DNA of 24,095 nucleotides from a virus: positions 1-24,095 of the IMG/VR virus record IMGVR_UViG_3300033141_001895; one strand, given 5' to 3'. The position numbers and the translations under genes are program-made. This document shows, one piece after another, positions 1 to 6,042 of the stretch (positions within the stretch are counted from its first letter, which is position 1; the number at the start of each line of letters is the position of its first letter). The notes under the pieces were generated by a model, which worked only from the letters and a program-made list of their open reading frames with translations, did not search any database and had not been told where the DNA came from.

Positions 1-43
1 ATCCGTCGATGTTTATAATAATGAAATTGTATATAAATTCCAT
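1..43 (-). CDS. possible partial gene leaving the window
   Basis: A minus-strand frame opens at ATG 43-41 and reads MEFIYNFIIINIDG before the window ends. A weak purine-rich stretch (GAAGAAG) lies just upstream, next to the T17 tract. It follows the gene ending at 68 and could be the next operon member. With only 14 codons visible no function can be proposed and the call is tentative. Confidence 0.25.
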   Translation of the reverse strand, partial: MEFIYNFIIINIDG

Positions 44-67
44 CACTTCTTCTTTTTTTTTTTTTTT

Positions 68-310
68 TTATGTAAATATTGTCAAACGACTTGTTTTACT
101 ACTGTTGTGACTGCTCCCAGCTCTTTCAAATTTGATTGTTTTTATGTTGTTAATATTTTTAATTGGTATCGCATATATATTTTTTTTAATAATATATCCC
201 TTTTTCTTCCATTTTCTCAATTCTGCTTGCTCAAAAAGATCATTTACCATAAGCATCAAAATGATAATCAATAGTGGAGTTCCCAACACCCACAAAATTA
301 TTTTAATCAT
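68..310 (-). CDS. small single-pass membrane protein, unknown function
   Basis: This gene encodes 80 residues. An N-terminal hydrophobic segment (about residues 4-21, MIKIILWVLGTPLLIIIL) is followed by a charged, lysine-rich tail (EQAELRKWKKKGYIIKK), which predicts a membrane-anchored protein with a cytoplasmic basic end. The ATG at 310 overlaps the upstream stop as ATGA and has GAAGGAG a few bases before it, so it is translationally coupled to the 160-residue gene upstream. It is the last complete gene of the leftward operon. The coding region ends inside a run of 17 T on the plus strand, so its last codons (which give a terminal Lys/Phe-poor tail) are the part most exposed to a sequencing indel. 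No family is recognised. Confidence 0.6.
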   Translation of the reverse strand: MIKIILWVLGTPLLIIILMLMVNDLFEQAELRKWKKKGYIIKKNIYAIPIKNINNIKTIKFERAGSSHNSSKTSRLTIFT

Positions 311-789
311 ATGTCAAACTCCTTCCTGTATTTTTCATCAATGGCTTCTTCAATAAGGGCTGTCATCGATCTTCCTGTTTGGTATTTCAAAGACATAAGC
401 ATGTCGTGATGTTTTACATCAACACGAACTGCTTTAAACTTCTTCCAGTTCTCCCTCGTCCTGTCGGTATAACGAGGGAAAAACTTTTTATAGAGGTCTT
501 GCCTGTCCGCCTCATTCACAAGTCTTTTCGCTTCTTTTTCTGAGATTAAATAGGCAACAGGTTCCTTTTTGGAGTCAAAAGAATATATAGAAACAAAAGA
601 CATGCCTTTATACTCCTTTTGTAAACGGGTTATGCCAAGATGCGCGCCCACTTTCAGGTAATACCATATCTTGTATTTGGGATCGTAAACATCCAAATCC
701 CTATTGATGTTCACGGCTGGCACAAACCAGGGATCTCCCTCGCAATAGATGTTCACTTTGTCAAATTTGGTTTTTCTTCGCTTGCTCAT
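307..789 (-). CDS. putative ribbon-helix-helix (RHH-like) protein
   Basis: The 160-residue reading starts at MSKRRKTKFDKV. The frame stays open further upstream, but this ATG has AGAGGGG before it and overlaps the stop of a 29-codon ORF as ATGA, so I prefer it. The N-terminal two thirds (about 1-110) are of unknown type. The last 45 residues look like a ribbon-helix-helix fold: a short strand (FKAVRVDV), a helix (HHDMLMSLKYQTG) and a second helix after RSMTALIEEAIDEKY. In other phages such domains bind DNA as dimers and often act as repressors, so a regulatory role is plausible by inference. It lies in the short operon driven by the 1777-1749 promoter. The alternative start MNNGNSNN at 882 would overlap the upstream gene by 8 nt. 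Confidence 0.65.
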   Translation of the reverse strand: MSKRRKTKFDKVNIYCEGDPWFVPAVNINRDLDVYDPKYKIWYYLKVGAHLGITRLQKEYKGMSFVSIYSFDSKKEPVAYLISEKEAKRLVNEADRQDLYKKFFPRYTDRTRENWKKFKAVRVDVKHHDMLMSLKYQTGRSMTALIEEAIDEKYRKEFDI

Positions 790-875
790 TGCAAGTCCCC
801 TCTCTCTTCTCTGAGCATCTGTATGCCCATAACAAGAACAGAGTATGCCAAAATATATATTGTTGCTGTTTCCAT
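786..875 (-). CDS. hidden 29-residue membrane miniprotein
   Basis: A short minus-strand ORF begins METATIYILAYSVLVMGIQ and ends REERGDLQ. Its ATG overlaps the upstream TAA by one base (TAATG), an AGGAGGAGG site lies 7-9 nt upstream, and its TGA overlaps the next ATG as ATGA. These junctions are typical of real coupled genes. The product would be one hydrophobic helix (about residues 5-18) with a charged C-terminal end. An alternative is that this interval belongs to an N-terminal extension of the gene ending at 307, read in another frame. Confidence 0.45.
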   Translation of the reverse strand: METATIYILAYSVLVMGIQMLREERGDLQ

Positions 876-1177
876 TATTCATCCTCCTCCTTTGCGGGTG
901 ATCCATAAAACCCAACCCAGTCATCGGCACTTATAATAAACGGCTTTTCTTCCCATGTCGGAAGTTGTCTTTTTGCTCGCTCAGCGTTTTCTCTCCCTTT
1001 AGGACACGAGCAAAACTTACTGTGAAGGTATCGCCCGTTTTTGTATCCGTCAACAACGCCATTGCCACCACATACAGAGCAAACATGTTTATAATAATTT
1101 GGTTTCCATTCAATGCCACCAACAGAATCAATGATCTTCGACGGTATAAACATAGAGATTTTTTCGTTATTATCCAT
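875..1177 (-). CDS. small protein with DnaJ-like zinc motif
   Basis: A 100-residue protein with a CxxCGGxG motif (Cys33, Cys36, then GGNG) and a CxC pair (Cys56, Cys58). Together these can form a four-cysteine zinc site like the zinc-binding part of DnaJ-type proteins. The J domain and the rest of a chaperone are absent, so this is a phage protein with a zinc knuckle and not a DnaJ. The start at 1177 has GGAGG six bases upstream and overlaps the preceding gene's end by 8 nt. The C-terminal third is acidic (ends PAKEEDE). The zinc motif is visible in the sequence, but the role is unknown. Confidence 0.7.
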   Translation of the reverse strand: MDNNEKISMFIPSKIIDSVGGIEWKPNYYKHVCSVCGGNGVVDGYKNGRYLHSKFCSCPKGRENAERAKRQLPTWEEKPFIISADDWVGFYGSPAKEEDE

Positions 1178-1358
1178 TATCCGCCTCCTCTTTAAGTCTT
1201 TCCCACTCTATTTTAATCATTTTCTTTGACATTTTAAGGGTTTTAATGTCCCAAAAACCCTTCTCGTCCTTTTTGTAAATAACAATTTCCTTTTCGGTTA
1301 AAATAGCCGTATCGCCGTTTTTATATTTGATCTTGTCCAATGGATCCATCTTTGTCAT
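1170..1358 (-). CDS. hypothetical protein, 62 residues
   Basis: A short lysine- and glutamate-rich protein (MTKMDPLDKIKYKNGD...) with an N-terminal part predicted as beta strands (DTAILTEKEIVIYKKD) and a helical C-terminal half (MSKKMIKIEWERLKEEAD). Its start overlaps the preceding gene by 38 nt. A strong GAGGAGG site lies 8 nt before the ATG, inside the upstream coding region, which supports this start over the second Met (MDPLDK). No family is recognised. Confidence 0.65.
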   Translation of the reverse strand: MTKMDPLDKIKYKNGDTAILTEKEIVIYKKDEKGFWDIKTLKMSKKMIKIEWERLKEEADNG

Positions 1359-1725
1359 TGCGCGCCTCCTCTATGTTCCGCCATTTTATAACTTCATCCT
1401 CGTTGTAAAATCTCTTTAACTCTCGTTCAACAAAGATTCTTATTGTTTTTCCAATGTCGGTTAAAGATGACTCTATAACCATCTTGGAATCGTCAGGTTT
1501 GGCATCACCAAAACATGAACGATGATACGTAGAAATAATCACAACCTTCTTTTTGTCTGTCAAACAAAAAGAGTGTTCGACAACTTCACGAACAAAATTA
1601 TTCGTAAGGTGTTTTGCCATCTCTTGAAAACCAACGCGGATAATGGTTTCGGATCTAACCGACTGTTTGAACACATAGCCCTCGTAATTTATTCCTATCA
1701 CAATATCCAAATACATAAGCCTCAT
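1321..1725 (-). CDS. hypothetical protein, first gene of the distal operon
   Basis: A 134-residue protein of mixed strand and helix (MRLMYLDIVIGINYEGYVFK...). Its middle carries VREVVEHSFCLTDKKKVVII, followed by a polar loop and a helical, charged end. AAGGAGG sits 8 nt before the ATG at 1725; the ATG five bases upstream gives only ATG AAA TGA. It lies directly behind the consensus promoter at 1777-1749, with about 17-20 nt of leader. No domain is recognised. Confidence 0.7.
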   Translation of the reverse strand: MRLMYLDIVIGINYEGYVFKQSVRSETIIRVGFQEMAKHLTNNFVREVVEHSFCLTDKKKVVIISTYHRSCFGDAKPDDSKMVIESSLTDIGKTIRIFVERELKRFYNEDEVIKWRNIEEARNDKDGSIGQDQI

Positions 1726-1748
1726 TTCATGCCTCCTTTTATACTTTT

Positions 1749-1777
1749 ATTATAGCACATCAATGTTACATTGTCAA
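1749..1777 (-). promoter_or_regulatory. consensus sigma70/sigmaA promoter
   Basis: On the minus strand TTGACA (1777-1772) and TATAAT (1754-1749) are both perfect, with a 17-bp spacer. It is placed between the terminator at 1807-1781 and the gene at 1725, so it restarts transcription for the distal part of the left arm. Confidence 0.9.
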
Positions 1778-1780
1778 CAT

Positions 1781-1807
1781 AAAAAAAGAGCATGTTTTCA
1801 CATGCTC
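1781..1807 (-). terminator. rho-independent terminator
   Basis: The minus strand shows GAGCATG, a six-base loop, and CATGCTC (7-bp perfect stem), followed by seven T. It ends the long leftward operon (last gene 1878-2075) and sits only 3 bp upstream of the -35 box of the next promoter. Confidence 0.88.
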
Positions 1808-1829
1808 CGCAATGGAGGAAACTAACCTT

Positions 1830-1868
1830 TTCACCTCGTGAAGTGAAGCGTTACACTCGCAAGTGTAA
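1830..1868 (-). other. two tandem hairpins in the 3' untranslated region
   Basis: Between the stop at 1878 and the terminator there are two extra perfect inverted repeats. One is TTACACT-CGCA-AGTGTAA (1851-1868, 7-bp stem, 4-nt loop). The other is TTCAC-CTC-GTGAA (1830-1842). With the terminator hairpin they make a three-stem 3' end, which may stabilise the messenger or bind a regulator (inference). Confidence 0.5.
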
Positions 1869-1877
1869 ACCTACCCT

Positions 1878-2075
1878 TCACATCTTTTCATCTAATATCA
1901 TCACGTCATGCTTTCCGTTGAGTTTACGAACAAATTTATTCCATGTTTTTTTGGCTTCAAATTTGTTTTTACACAACCTTCTTTTGATTTTCTTATACCG
2001 ATAATACAAATAAACATCATTGTCTTTATACCACACTAACGAATAGTTACGATACCTGTATTCTCTTAATATCAT
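1878..2075 (-). CDS. hypothetical basic protein, 65 residues
   Basis: A very basic, tyrosine-rich small protein (MILREYRYRNYSLVWYKDND, then a YRYKKIKRRLCKNKFEAKK stretch). The start has GGGAGG five bases upstream, within the end of the preceding reading frame. The high Lys/Arg content suggests nucleic-acid binding, but no fold is recognised. It is the last gene before the operon terminator. Confidence 0.6.
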   Translation of the reverse strand: MILREYRYRNYSLVWYKDNDVYLYYRYKKIKRRLCKNKFEAKKTWNKFVRKLNGKHDVMILDEKM

Positions 2076-2076
2076 A

Positions 2077-2259
2077 TTATCCTCCCAATTCGGGTTTAAA
2101 CTCTGCCATGTCAGACATCATCAAAATTAAATATCGCATAACCATGCTTTTAAAAAACTCATTCTTTGGATGTGATCTATCCAACAAGATATCTATCATT
2201 GCTTGTGATCGCCCTACTACACTTATTATTATTTCATCATTTGTTAAATTTTTTAATAT
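2077..2259 (-). CDS. probable hidden gene with non-AUG start
   Basis: A frame with no upstream ATG reads LTNDEIIISVVGRSQAMIDI and continues to FKPELGG, stopping at 2077 two bases before the next gene's ATG and overlapping its ribosome binding site. The only well-placed ribosome binding site (AAAGGAG) is followed after five bases by ATA at 2259, which would give 60 residues. The first in-frame ATG is at 2199 and would give 40 residues with a poor site. The sequence looks protein-like (amphipathic helices, clean junctions) and it fills what would otherwise be an unusual gap. I take the gene as probable and the start as undecided between rare AUA and internal AUG. Confidence 0.45.
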   Translation of the reverse strand: MLKNLTNDEIIISVVGRSQAMIDILLDRSHPKNEFFKSMVMRYLILMMSDMAEFKPELGG

Positions 2260-2509
2260 TTGATCTCCTTTCTTTAATTTGTTTCAATCTGTTTTTTAAC
2301 CAAATTATCTTTACTTTATCTTTTTTTATCATTTTTTGACAATGAATTACGGAACCCTTACGCTCTTCAATCTCAATTTCTATTTCCCTTATTTGTTCTT
2401 TACAATCTCGGAAGGTCATATTTTTTAACTCATCGTTGAGTTCGACTTCAGTTATATCATCTTGGAAATAACGGATAAATGATCCTAATGCTCTTCTGAT
2501 TTTAAACAC
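2237..2509 (-). CDS. coiled-coil small protein; start disturbed by a G6 run
   Basis: Ninety codons from a GTG at 2509. The second half (residues 30-85) is a charged heptad-like coiled coil (REIEIEIEERKGSVIHCQKM and beyond). The GTG has only G-rich sequence directly against it, a poor start site. A much better start exists upstream: ATG 2541 with AGGAGG and an ATGA overlap with the previous gene. It reads MNKSFINQKGG and runs into a GGGGGG tract (2510-2515 on the plus strand as C6), where a -1 shift or one missing G would join it to this frame. The true product is therefore probably about 100 residues, MNKSFINQKGG joined to VFKIRRALGSF. Function is unknown. Confidence 0.6.
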   Translation of the reverse strand: MFKIRRALGSFIRYFQDDITEVELNDELKNMTFRDCKEQIREIEIEIEERKGSVIHCQKMIKKDKVKIIWLKNRLKQIKERRSNIKKFNK

Positions 2510-2541
2510 CCCCCTTTCTGATTAATAAATGATTTATTCAT
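2485..2541 (-). CDS. 18-codon leading ORF, probably the true 5' end of the next frame
   Basis: It starts at ATG 2541 with AGGAGG 5 nt upstream and an ATGA overlap with the gene ending at 2538. It reads MNKSFINQKGGCLKSEEH and then stops. Its first nine residues match the start of the protein at 6042 (MYKSFINQK), which supports genuine translation. As written it is a miniprotein, and after a -1 shift on the G6 run it continues as the coiled-coil protein. Confidence 0.4.
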   Translation of the reverse strand: MNKSFINQKGGCLKSEEH

Positions 2542-2819
2542 TCCCCCTCCTGAAAAATTTCGCTAATTATGCTTTCCAAGTCGGACATACTCATGTCCTT
2601 TATTCTAATTTCGCAACAGTCATCGGTTTCGATAACGCCATCTTCAATCGAAATAATCTCACCTGCCATAAAACCATTACCATACATCACAAATCGTTCG
2701 TTTTTTATGAGTTTTTGGCAGTTCTCTTCGCTTTCTATAAACTCGTAAAGAAAATCAACCATTTCTTTTCGAAACCTTTCTGTGGCTTTCCACTTTTTGT
2801 CAAATTGTTTCTTCGTCAT
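2538..2819 (-). CDS. clamp-flanking paralogue A, unknown function
   Basis: A 93-residue acidic protein with a basic N-terminal helix (MTKKQFDKKWKATERFRKE), then FLYEFIESEENC and a C-terminal IKDMSMSDLESIISEIFQE. It is clearly related to the gene at 4018-4293 on the other side of the sliding clamp: both begin MTKK, share an FIE...C segment, a DG.I turn, and a final (K/R)D(M/L)S(M/I)SDL...I(S/T)E helix. GGAGG lies 7-8 nt before the ATG, and the start overlaps the clamp stop as ATGA. The conserved C-terminal helix might be an interaction surface. A clamp partner role is only inferred from position. Confidence 0.7.
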   Translation of the reverse strand: MTKKQFDKKWKATERFRKEMVDFLYEFIESEENCQKLIKNERFVMYGNGFMAGEIISIEDGVIETDDCCEIRIKDMSMSDLESIISEIFQEGE

Positions 2820-4021
2820 TTTACGCCTCCTTTTGGTTTTATAGGCATTATCAAAAACGTTTCGTTCGATGAAAAATGCTCATTATTATCTTTTATTATT
2901 ATTGGATCGTAAGAACTATTAACGATAATATCTATTTCCTCACTGTTCAATACATCAACCATTTCATAAAACAATTTCGCGTTAATGTTAAACTTAACAT
3001 TACCTTGAACAATACTTTTCATGTTTTTTGAAATTGTTATACCTGCAAAAGAGTTTGCCCCCGCTTTTATTTTTCCATCGGCGAAAGATTCAATTTCCGC
3101 CACATAATTATCGTTATCTTTTTCTTTTAGTTTTATTATCGGTTTTAAAAACCTTAAAAAGTCTTTTTTATTAACGGTTATAATGTTGTTTCTGTTGTTT
3201 TTTATTAACTCGCCATACCCGACAAAACTTGTATTATCATTATCGTAAACGACAATGCCAAAATCTTTTATTTCTTGGAAATAATCGTTCTTGCCATTTA
3301 TTTCAATTATTCTGCGTCCCTTGTCGTTTTCAAAGATGGTAAAATATGTTTTACCGCCCTTTTTTTTGTTGGTTTTTGTCAACCGCCAAAGGTTCTTTAT
3401 TGCATTGTCGGTTAAATAAAAACTAATCTTTTTTTCTGTTTCTTTTTCTGGAATAATATTATACTCAATGTGCGTTAAACGCTTGCCGTCTGTTGTAGTT
3501 AACTTGAGGGTCATTCCCTCCAGTTCACAATAAACTTTCTTAAGGCTTTCTCTTCTTACGTCTTTTGGTGCTATGGACATTAAAAGTTTTTTTGTTGTGT
3601 CATGAATATCCATAGAATCCATTTTAAATGAATTAACGAGGCTAAAACCCTCAAATCCTCTTGTCTGGTATTTTTCAACGTCGCTTAACGGCAGGGTGTA
3701 TATTTCACTTGTGCTTAACACTGTTATTTTAAGGTTCTCTTCTTTGCTCAACCCTATCCTATCGTTTTTGTCAATGTTAGACAGAACCTGTTGTAAGGTT
3801 TTTCCATCGACACAAAAAGGATCGTCAATAAAACTTGAGAGCAATTTTACTTCTTTTTTTATAACAACATCGTAGTTTGTTGCCTCAACGATAGCACTAC
3901 CACCCAAAATTGTTATTTTAATTAGTTTTAAGTTTTTCTGCCATTTTTCGATGGCTTTTGTTATTGGCAGAACGGCGTTGACCGCCTCCAATAATAAACA
4001 TGCTTTTACGTCAAAACTCAT
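2816..4021 (-). CDS. dnaN: DNA polymerase sliding clamp (beta subunit, DnaN-like)
   Basis: This 401-residue protein resembles the bacterial beta clamp, the ring that tethers the replicative polymerase to DNA. The best signature is residues 163-182 (VYCELEGMTLKLTTTDGKRL), matching the domain-2 pattern of a hydrophobic strand, G, then (A/T)TDG.RL. The C-terminal domain has NAKLFYEMVDVL, then the strand I..NSSYDPIIIK and a terminal FLIMPIKP, equivalent to the YLIMP end of DnaN. It is about 35 residues longer than typical bacterial clamps. The start at 4021 has GGAGG four bases upstream and overlaps the preceding stop. No polymerase, clamp loader or helicase gene is in the window, so it may serve the host replicase or act as a platform for late transcription, as in some phages (inference). 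Confidence 0.85.
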   Translation of the reverse strand: MSFDVKACLLLEAVNAVLPITKAIEKWQKNLKLIKITILGGSAIVEATNYDVVIKKEVKLLSSFIDDPFCVDGKTLQQVLSNIDKNDRIGLSKEENLKITVLSTSEIYTLPLSDVEKYQTRGFEGFSLVNSFKMDSMDIHDTTKKLLMSIAPKDVRRESLKKVYCELEGMTLKLTTTDGKRLTHIEYNIIPEKETEKKISFYLTDNAIKNLWRLTKTNKKKGGKTYFTIFENDKGRRIIEINGKNDYFQEIKDFGIVVYDNDNTSFVGYGELIKNNRNNIITVNKKDFLRFLKPIIKLKEKDNDNYVAEIESFADGKIKAGANSFAGITISKNMKSIVQGNVKFNINAKLFYEMVDVLNSEEIDIIVNSSYDPIIIKDNNEHFSSNETFLIMPIKPKGGVK

Positions 4022-4293
4022 TTTTCCTCCTTACATTCTGTTATAAGGATTTTTAAATCACTTATGCTTAAATCCCTAACGTTAACAATTTGACCGCCTG
4101 ACAAATCTATGTTGCCATCGGAATCAATGGAATGGACAACAGAATCATAAAATTCACTGCCACCGTTAAGATATATATGCTTATGCTGTGTTATCGTCTT
4201 ACAAAAACCCTTGTTTTCAATAAAACCCACAACGTATTCAATCATTTTCTCTTTAACCTTCTCTAAATCTTTATAAATTTCTTTTTTTGTCAT
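4018..4293 (-). CDS. clamp-flanking paralogue B, unknown function
   Basis: A 91-residue protein (MTKKEIYKDLEKVKEKMIEY...) directly upstream of the clamp and coupled to it by an ATGA overlap. It shares pattern and length with the 93-residue protein on the clamp's other side, including FIENKGFC, the SDGNIDL turn and VRDLSISDLKILITE. The start has AGGAGG 5 nt upstream. That site belongs to a 40-bp direct repeat (4293-4332) that is also found upstream of the next gene. The function is unknown, and the symmetrical placement around the clamp suggests gene duplication. Confidence 0.7.
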   Translation of the reverse strand: MTKKEIYKDLEKVKEKMIEYVVGFIENKGFCKTITQHKHIYLNGGSEFYDSVVHSIDSDGNIDLSGGQIVNVRDLSISDLKILITECKEEK

Positions 4294-4332
4294 AATTTCC
4301 TCCTAATAATTCTGTCTGCCCGCACAGGCGGG
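4293..4332 (-). repeat. 40-bp direct repeat, copy 1 (leader hairpin plus RBS)
   Basis: Identical over 40 bp to 4670-4709. On the minus strand it reads as a GC hairpin (CCCGC-CTGT-GCGGG), then CAGACAGAATTATT, then AGGAGGAAATTA against the start of the downstream gene. It is a mobile or duplicated translation leader in an otherwise AT-rich arm. Confidence 0.9.
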
Positions 4333-4378
4333 TCTTGAAAAGTTAAGGCAGACCTCGCAAGAAGCCTGTCTGTGAATT

Positions 4379-4666
4379 CTATTTTTTTGAAGCCAGTTCT
4401 TTTTTTCTGGCTTCCCAGCTATATATACTCTTTCGGTTGTCCAGTTCGAACCAGACGACAGTGCAGTCATTTGCTCTGTCCACGTCGTGGCTGAATCTTC
4501 TCCACACCTGCCCGAAGGCAAATATGAACGGGTAATACTTTCTCATGAATGTCCCATGACATCCGTTCCCGACCATTTCTTCTCTTGTTTCAAGGTGCTT
4601 GAAATCAGGTGCCACTTTCAATTCCTGATAATGTTTTCTCTTATCATCTTCAAAATACTTTCTCAT
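4379..4666 (-). CDS. hypothetical protein, 95 residues
   Basis: It starts at MRKYFEDDKRKHYQEL, chosen because AGGAGG lies 8 nt upstream. The frame is open for 12 more codons, but these fall in the repeated leader. The protein is rich in Lys, Arg and aromatic residues, with FMRKYYPFIFAFGQVWRRF in the middle and a helical charged end (EARKKELASKK). No family is recognised. It is preceded by copy 2 of the 40-bp leader and followed by an imperfect hairpin between 4346 and 4371. Confidence 0.6.
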   Translation of the reverse strand: MRKYFEDDKRKHYQELKVAPDFKHLETREEMVGNGCHGTFMRKYYPFIFAFGQVWRRFSHDVDRANDCTVVWFELDNRKSIYSWEARKKELASKK

Positions 4667-4669
4667 TTC

Positions 4670-4709
4670 TAATTTCCTCCTAATAATTCTGTCTGCCCGC
4701 ACAGGCGGG
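4670..4709 (-). repeat. 40-bp direct repeat, copy 2 (leader hairpin plus RBS)
   Basis: Second copy of the 40-bp element at 4293-4332, with no mismatches. It supplies the ribosome binding site for the gene starting at 4666. The identity stops at the GC hairpin on one side and just before the start codon on the other, so the duplicated unit is the leader and not the gene. Confidence 0.9.
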
Positions 4710-4975
4710 ACTTTGAAAGTAACTTCTCATCGGCACTTCCAGCCGTTAAAAAACAAAGTAAAAATCCAATAAGTCAAGCCATTGTCAGAGAGAGAGAGAA
4801 TAAGTTGAATTAAATTCCCTGAAGATACCCCACTATAGTTATTATATATATATATATACTATAATAAGGTGTATATACACGATCTTGTCTTATTCTTATT
4901 CTTCTCAGATCCTATATATATACCCTCTCTCTCTCTCTATATATTATAAGATTAGATCATGTATTATTATATAAA
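4710..4975. other. AT-rich, palindrome-rich gap; candidate origin or control region
   Basis: No credible gene lies in these 266 bp. The stretch contains a 13-nt AG tract (4787-4799) and a complementary 14-nt CT tract (4925-4938) that can pair, enclosing long AT alternations (around 4838-4865), an imperfect palindrome with TTATTATA/TATAATAA ends, and the perfect palindrome GTGTATATACAC (4869-4880). No consensus promoter or T-tailed terminator was found. The low melting stability, the palindromes and the nearby clamp gene make a replication origin possible. An operator region is an alternative. Confidence 0.45.
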
Positions 4976-5263
4976 CTATACTTTTAGTTGGTTCACAAAA
5001 CCATTTGCAAACTCTTCTAATTCCTCAAGGATTCGCCATCTCAAGAGGTTTATAATGCTTGCAGGTTCAGCAAGTGAGATGTCCCCGACATCAACAAGGT
5101 AAAAGCGGTTAAAATCACTATTTGCCACTTCTACAATATCGCTATTGTAAACAGGGACTATTGGATCTATAATATCATAAAGATTGTCCTTGTCAAAAGC
5201 ATCCCTTTCAACCTCTTCTGTTATGACCTGCTTGGTCATTTTCTTTAAACTTTCCCATGTCAT
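4976..5263 (-). CDS. hypothetical acidic protein, 95 residues
   Basis: An acidic small protein (MTWESLKKMTKQVITEEVER...) with a central FYLVDVGDISLAEPASI and a helical C-terminal part (INLLRWRILEELEEFANGF). The shape, with a strand followed by D(I/L)S and a terminal helix, loosely recalls the two clamp-flanking paralogues, but the match is too weak to assign. GGAGG lies 7-8 nt before the ATG at 5263. It is the last gene before the palindromic AT-rich gap. Confidence 0.65.
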   Translation of the reverse strand: MTWESLKKMTKQVITEEVERDAFDKDNLYDIIDPIVPVYNSDIVEVANSDFNRFYLVDVGDISLAEPASIINLLRWRILEELEEFANGFVNQLKV

Positions 5264-5287
5264 GATTTTTCCTCCTTTTGTAATACT

Positions 5288-5743
5288 CTATATAGTCATT
5301 TTGAATTTACTATGTCCGCATAATTCACACTCATAAACCAATTCGAATTTTGCTGATTCAAGTTCTTTTAATCGTTTGATGATATTTTTTATGGTATCAT
5401 CAATGAACCGTTCGTTGTGATCTATAATATTTCGCAGACAACTGTTTGTATCAAACCCTATTACGAAATATTTATCTAAATTATTAAATATTTCAGATAT
5501 TTTCTTGACCTGTTCGTGTATGTGAACATCACAGGCTATTCCGTCTGCTTTCTCTTTAAAAGTGATTTCTACGTTTAACGCCTCGTTGATGGCGTTATAA
5601 TCTAATTCTGACGAAATCAATGGATGTTCTATCGGCATGATAACATAACCATTTCCCCAGCCTCCTTCCCTTTCTCCATCAATAATAAATCTTGGATCTT
5701 CCTCAGGGGAATCATAACTATGTTTTAGACTATAATATTTCAT
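5288..5743 (-). CDS. hypothetical protein with a C-terminal CxxC
   Basis: A 151-residue protein starting MKYYSLKHSYDSPEEDPRF. It has a glycine-rich turn (GEREGGWGNGYVIMP), a mixed middle, a long helix (IKNIIKRLKELESAKFE) and a CELCGH element near the end (about residues 140-145). The CxxC with a following His might bind a metal, but a second pair is not evident. The start overlaps the preceding stop as ATGA, and GAGG lies just upstream. No family is recognised. Confidence 0.65.
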   Translation of the reverse strand: MKYYSLKHSYDSPEEDPRFIIDGEREGGWGNGYVIMPIEHPLISSELDYNAINEALNVEITFKEKADGIACDVHIHEQVKKISEIFNNLDKYFVIGFDTNSCLRNIIDHNERFIDDTIKNIIKRLKELESAKFELVYECELCGHSKFKMTI

Positions 5744-6042
5744 TCTGCCTCCTCAAAGCCAAACTCCTTCAGTTTGTCAGTCGCCTGCAGTTCACTCAAT
5801 GCGAACTTAACATCTTTTGCCTGTAATTTGCCGTAGAACCTGCCAACGCTGACATACAGGTTAGTGTAACCGTTTTTAGTCATGATTTTACTTATAGCGG
5901 CTTCTCCGCCATAGATGCCCTGATAAATAATTGAATGTGCTTTGAATTCCCCATCAAACCAGATCAACTGAAAATACTCTCCAGTGCAACCCATCTTTCC
6001 CGACGTGTAGCCCACCTTCTGATTGATAAATGATTTATACAT
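5740..6042 (-). CDS. hypothetical protein with the MYKSFINQK N-terminus
   Basis: One hundred residues starting MYKSFINQKVGYTSGKMG. I chose this start because AGGAGG lies 8 nt upstream; the frame is open for 20 more codons but the earlier ATG has no such site. The body is glycine- and aromatic-rich beta sequence (GEYFQLIWFDGEFKAHSIIY) followed by a helical acidic end (KLKEFGFEEAE). The N-terminal nine residues and the matching DNA recur at 2541-2515 in another gene's 5' end. Function is unknown. Confidence 0.65.
   Translation of the reverse strand: MYKSFINQKVGYTSGKMGCTGEYFQLIWFDGEFKAHSIIYQGIYGGEAAISKIMTKNGYTNLYVSVGRFYGKLQAKDVKFALSELQATDKLKEFGFEEAE

Noticed and set aside
640-936. 98-codon plus-strand frame
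   Set aside because: Antisense to a coupled set of leftward genes, without a ribosome binding site or promoter.
4303-4521. 72-codon minus-strand frame
   Set aside because: Overlaps the better-supported gene at 4379-4666 in another frame and has no ribosome binding site.
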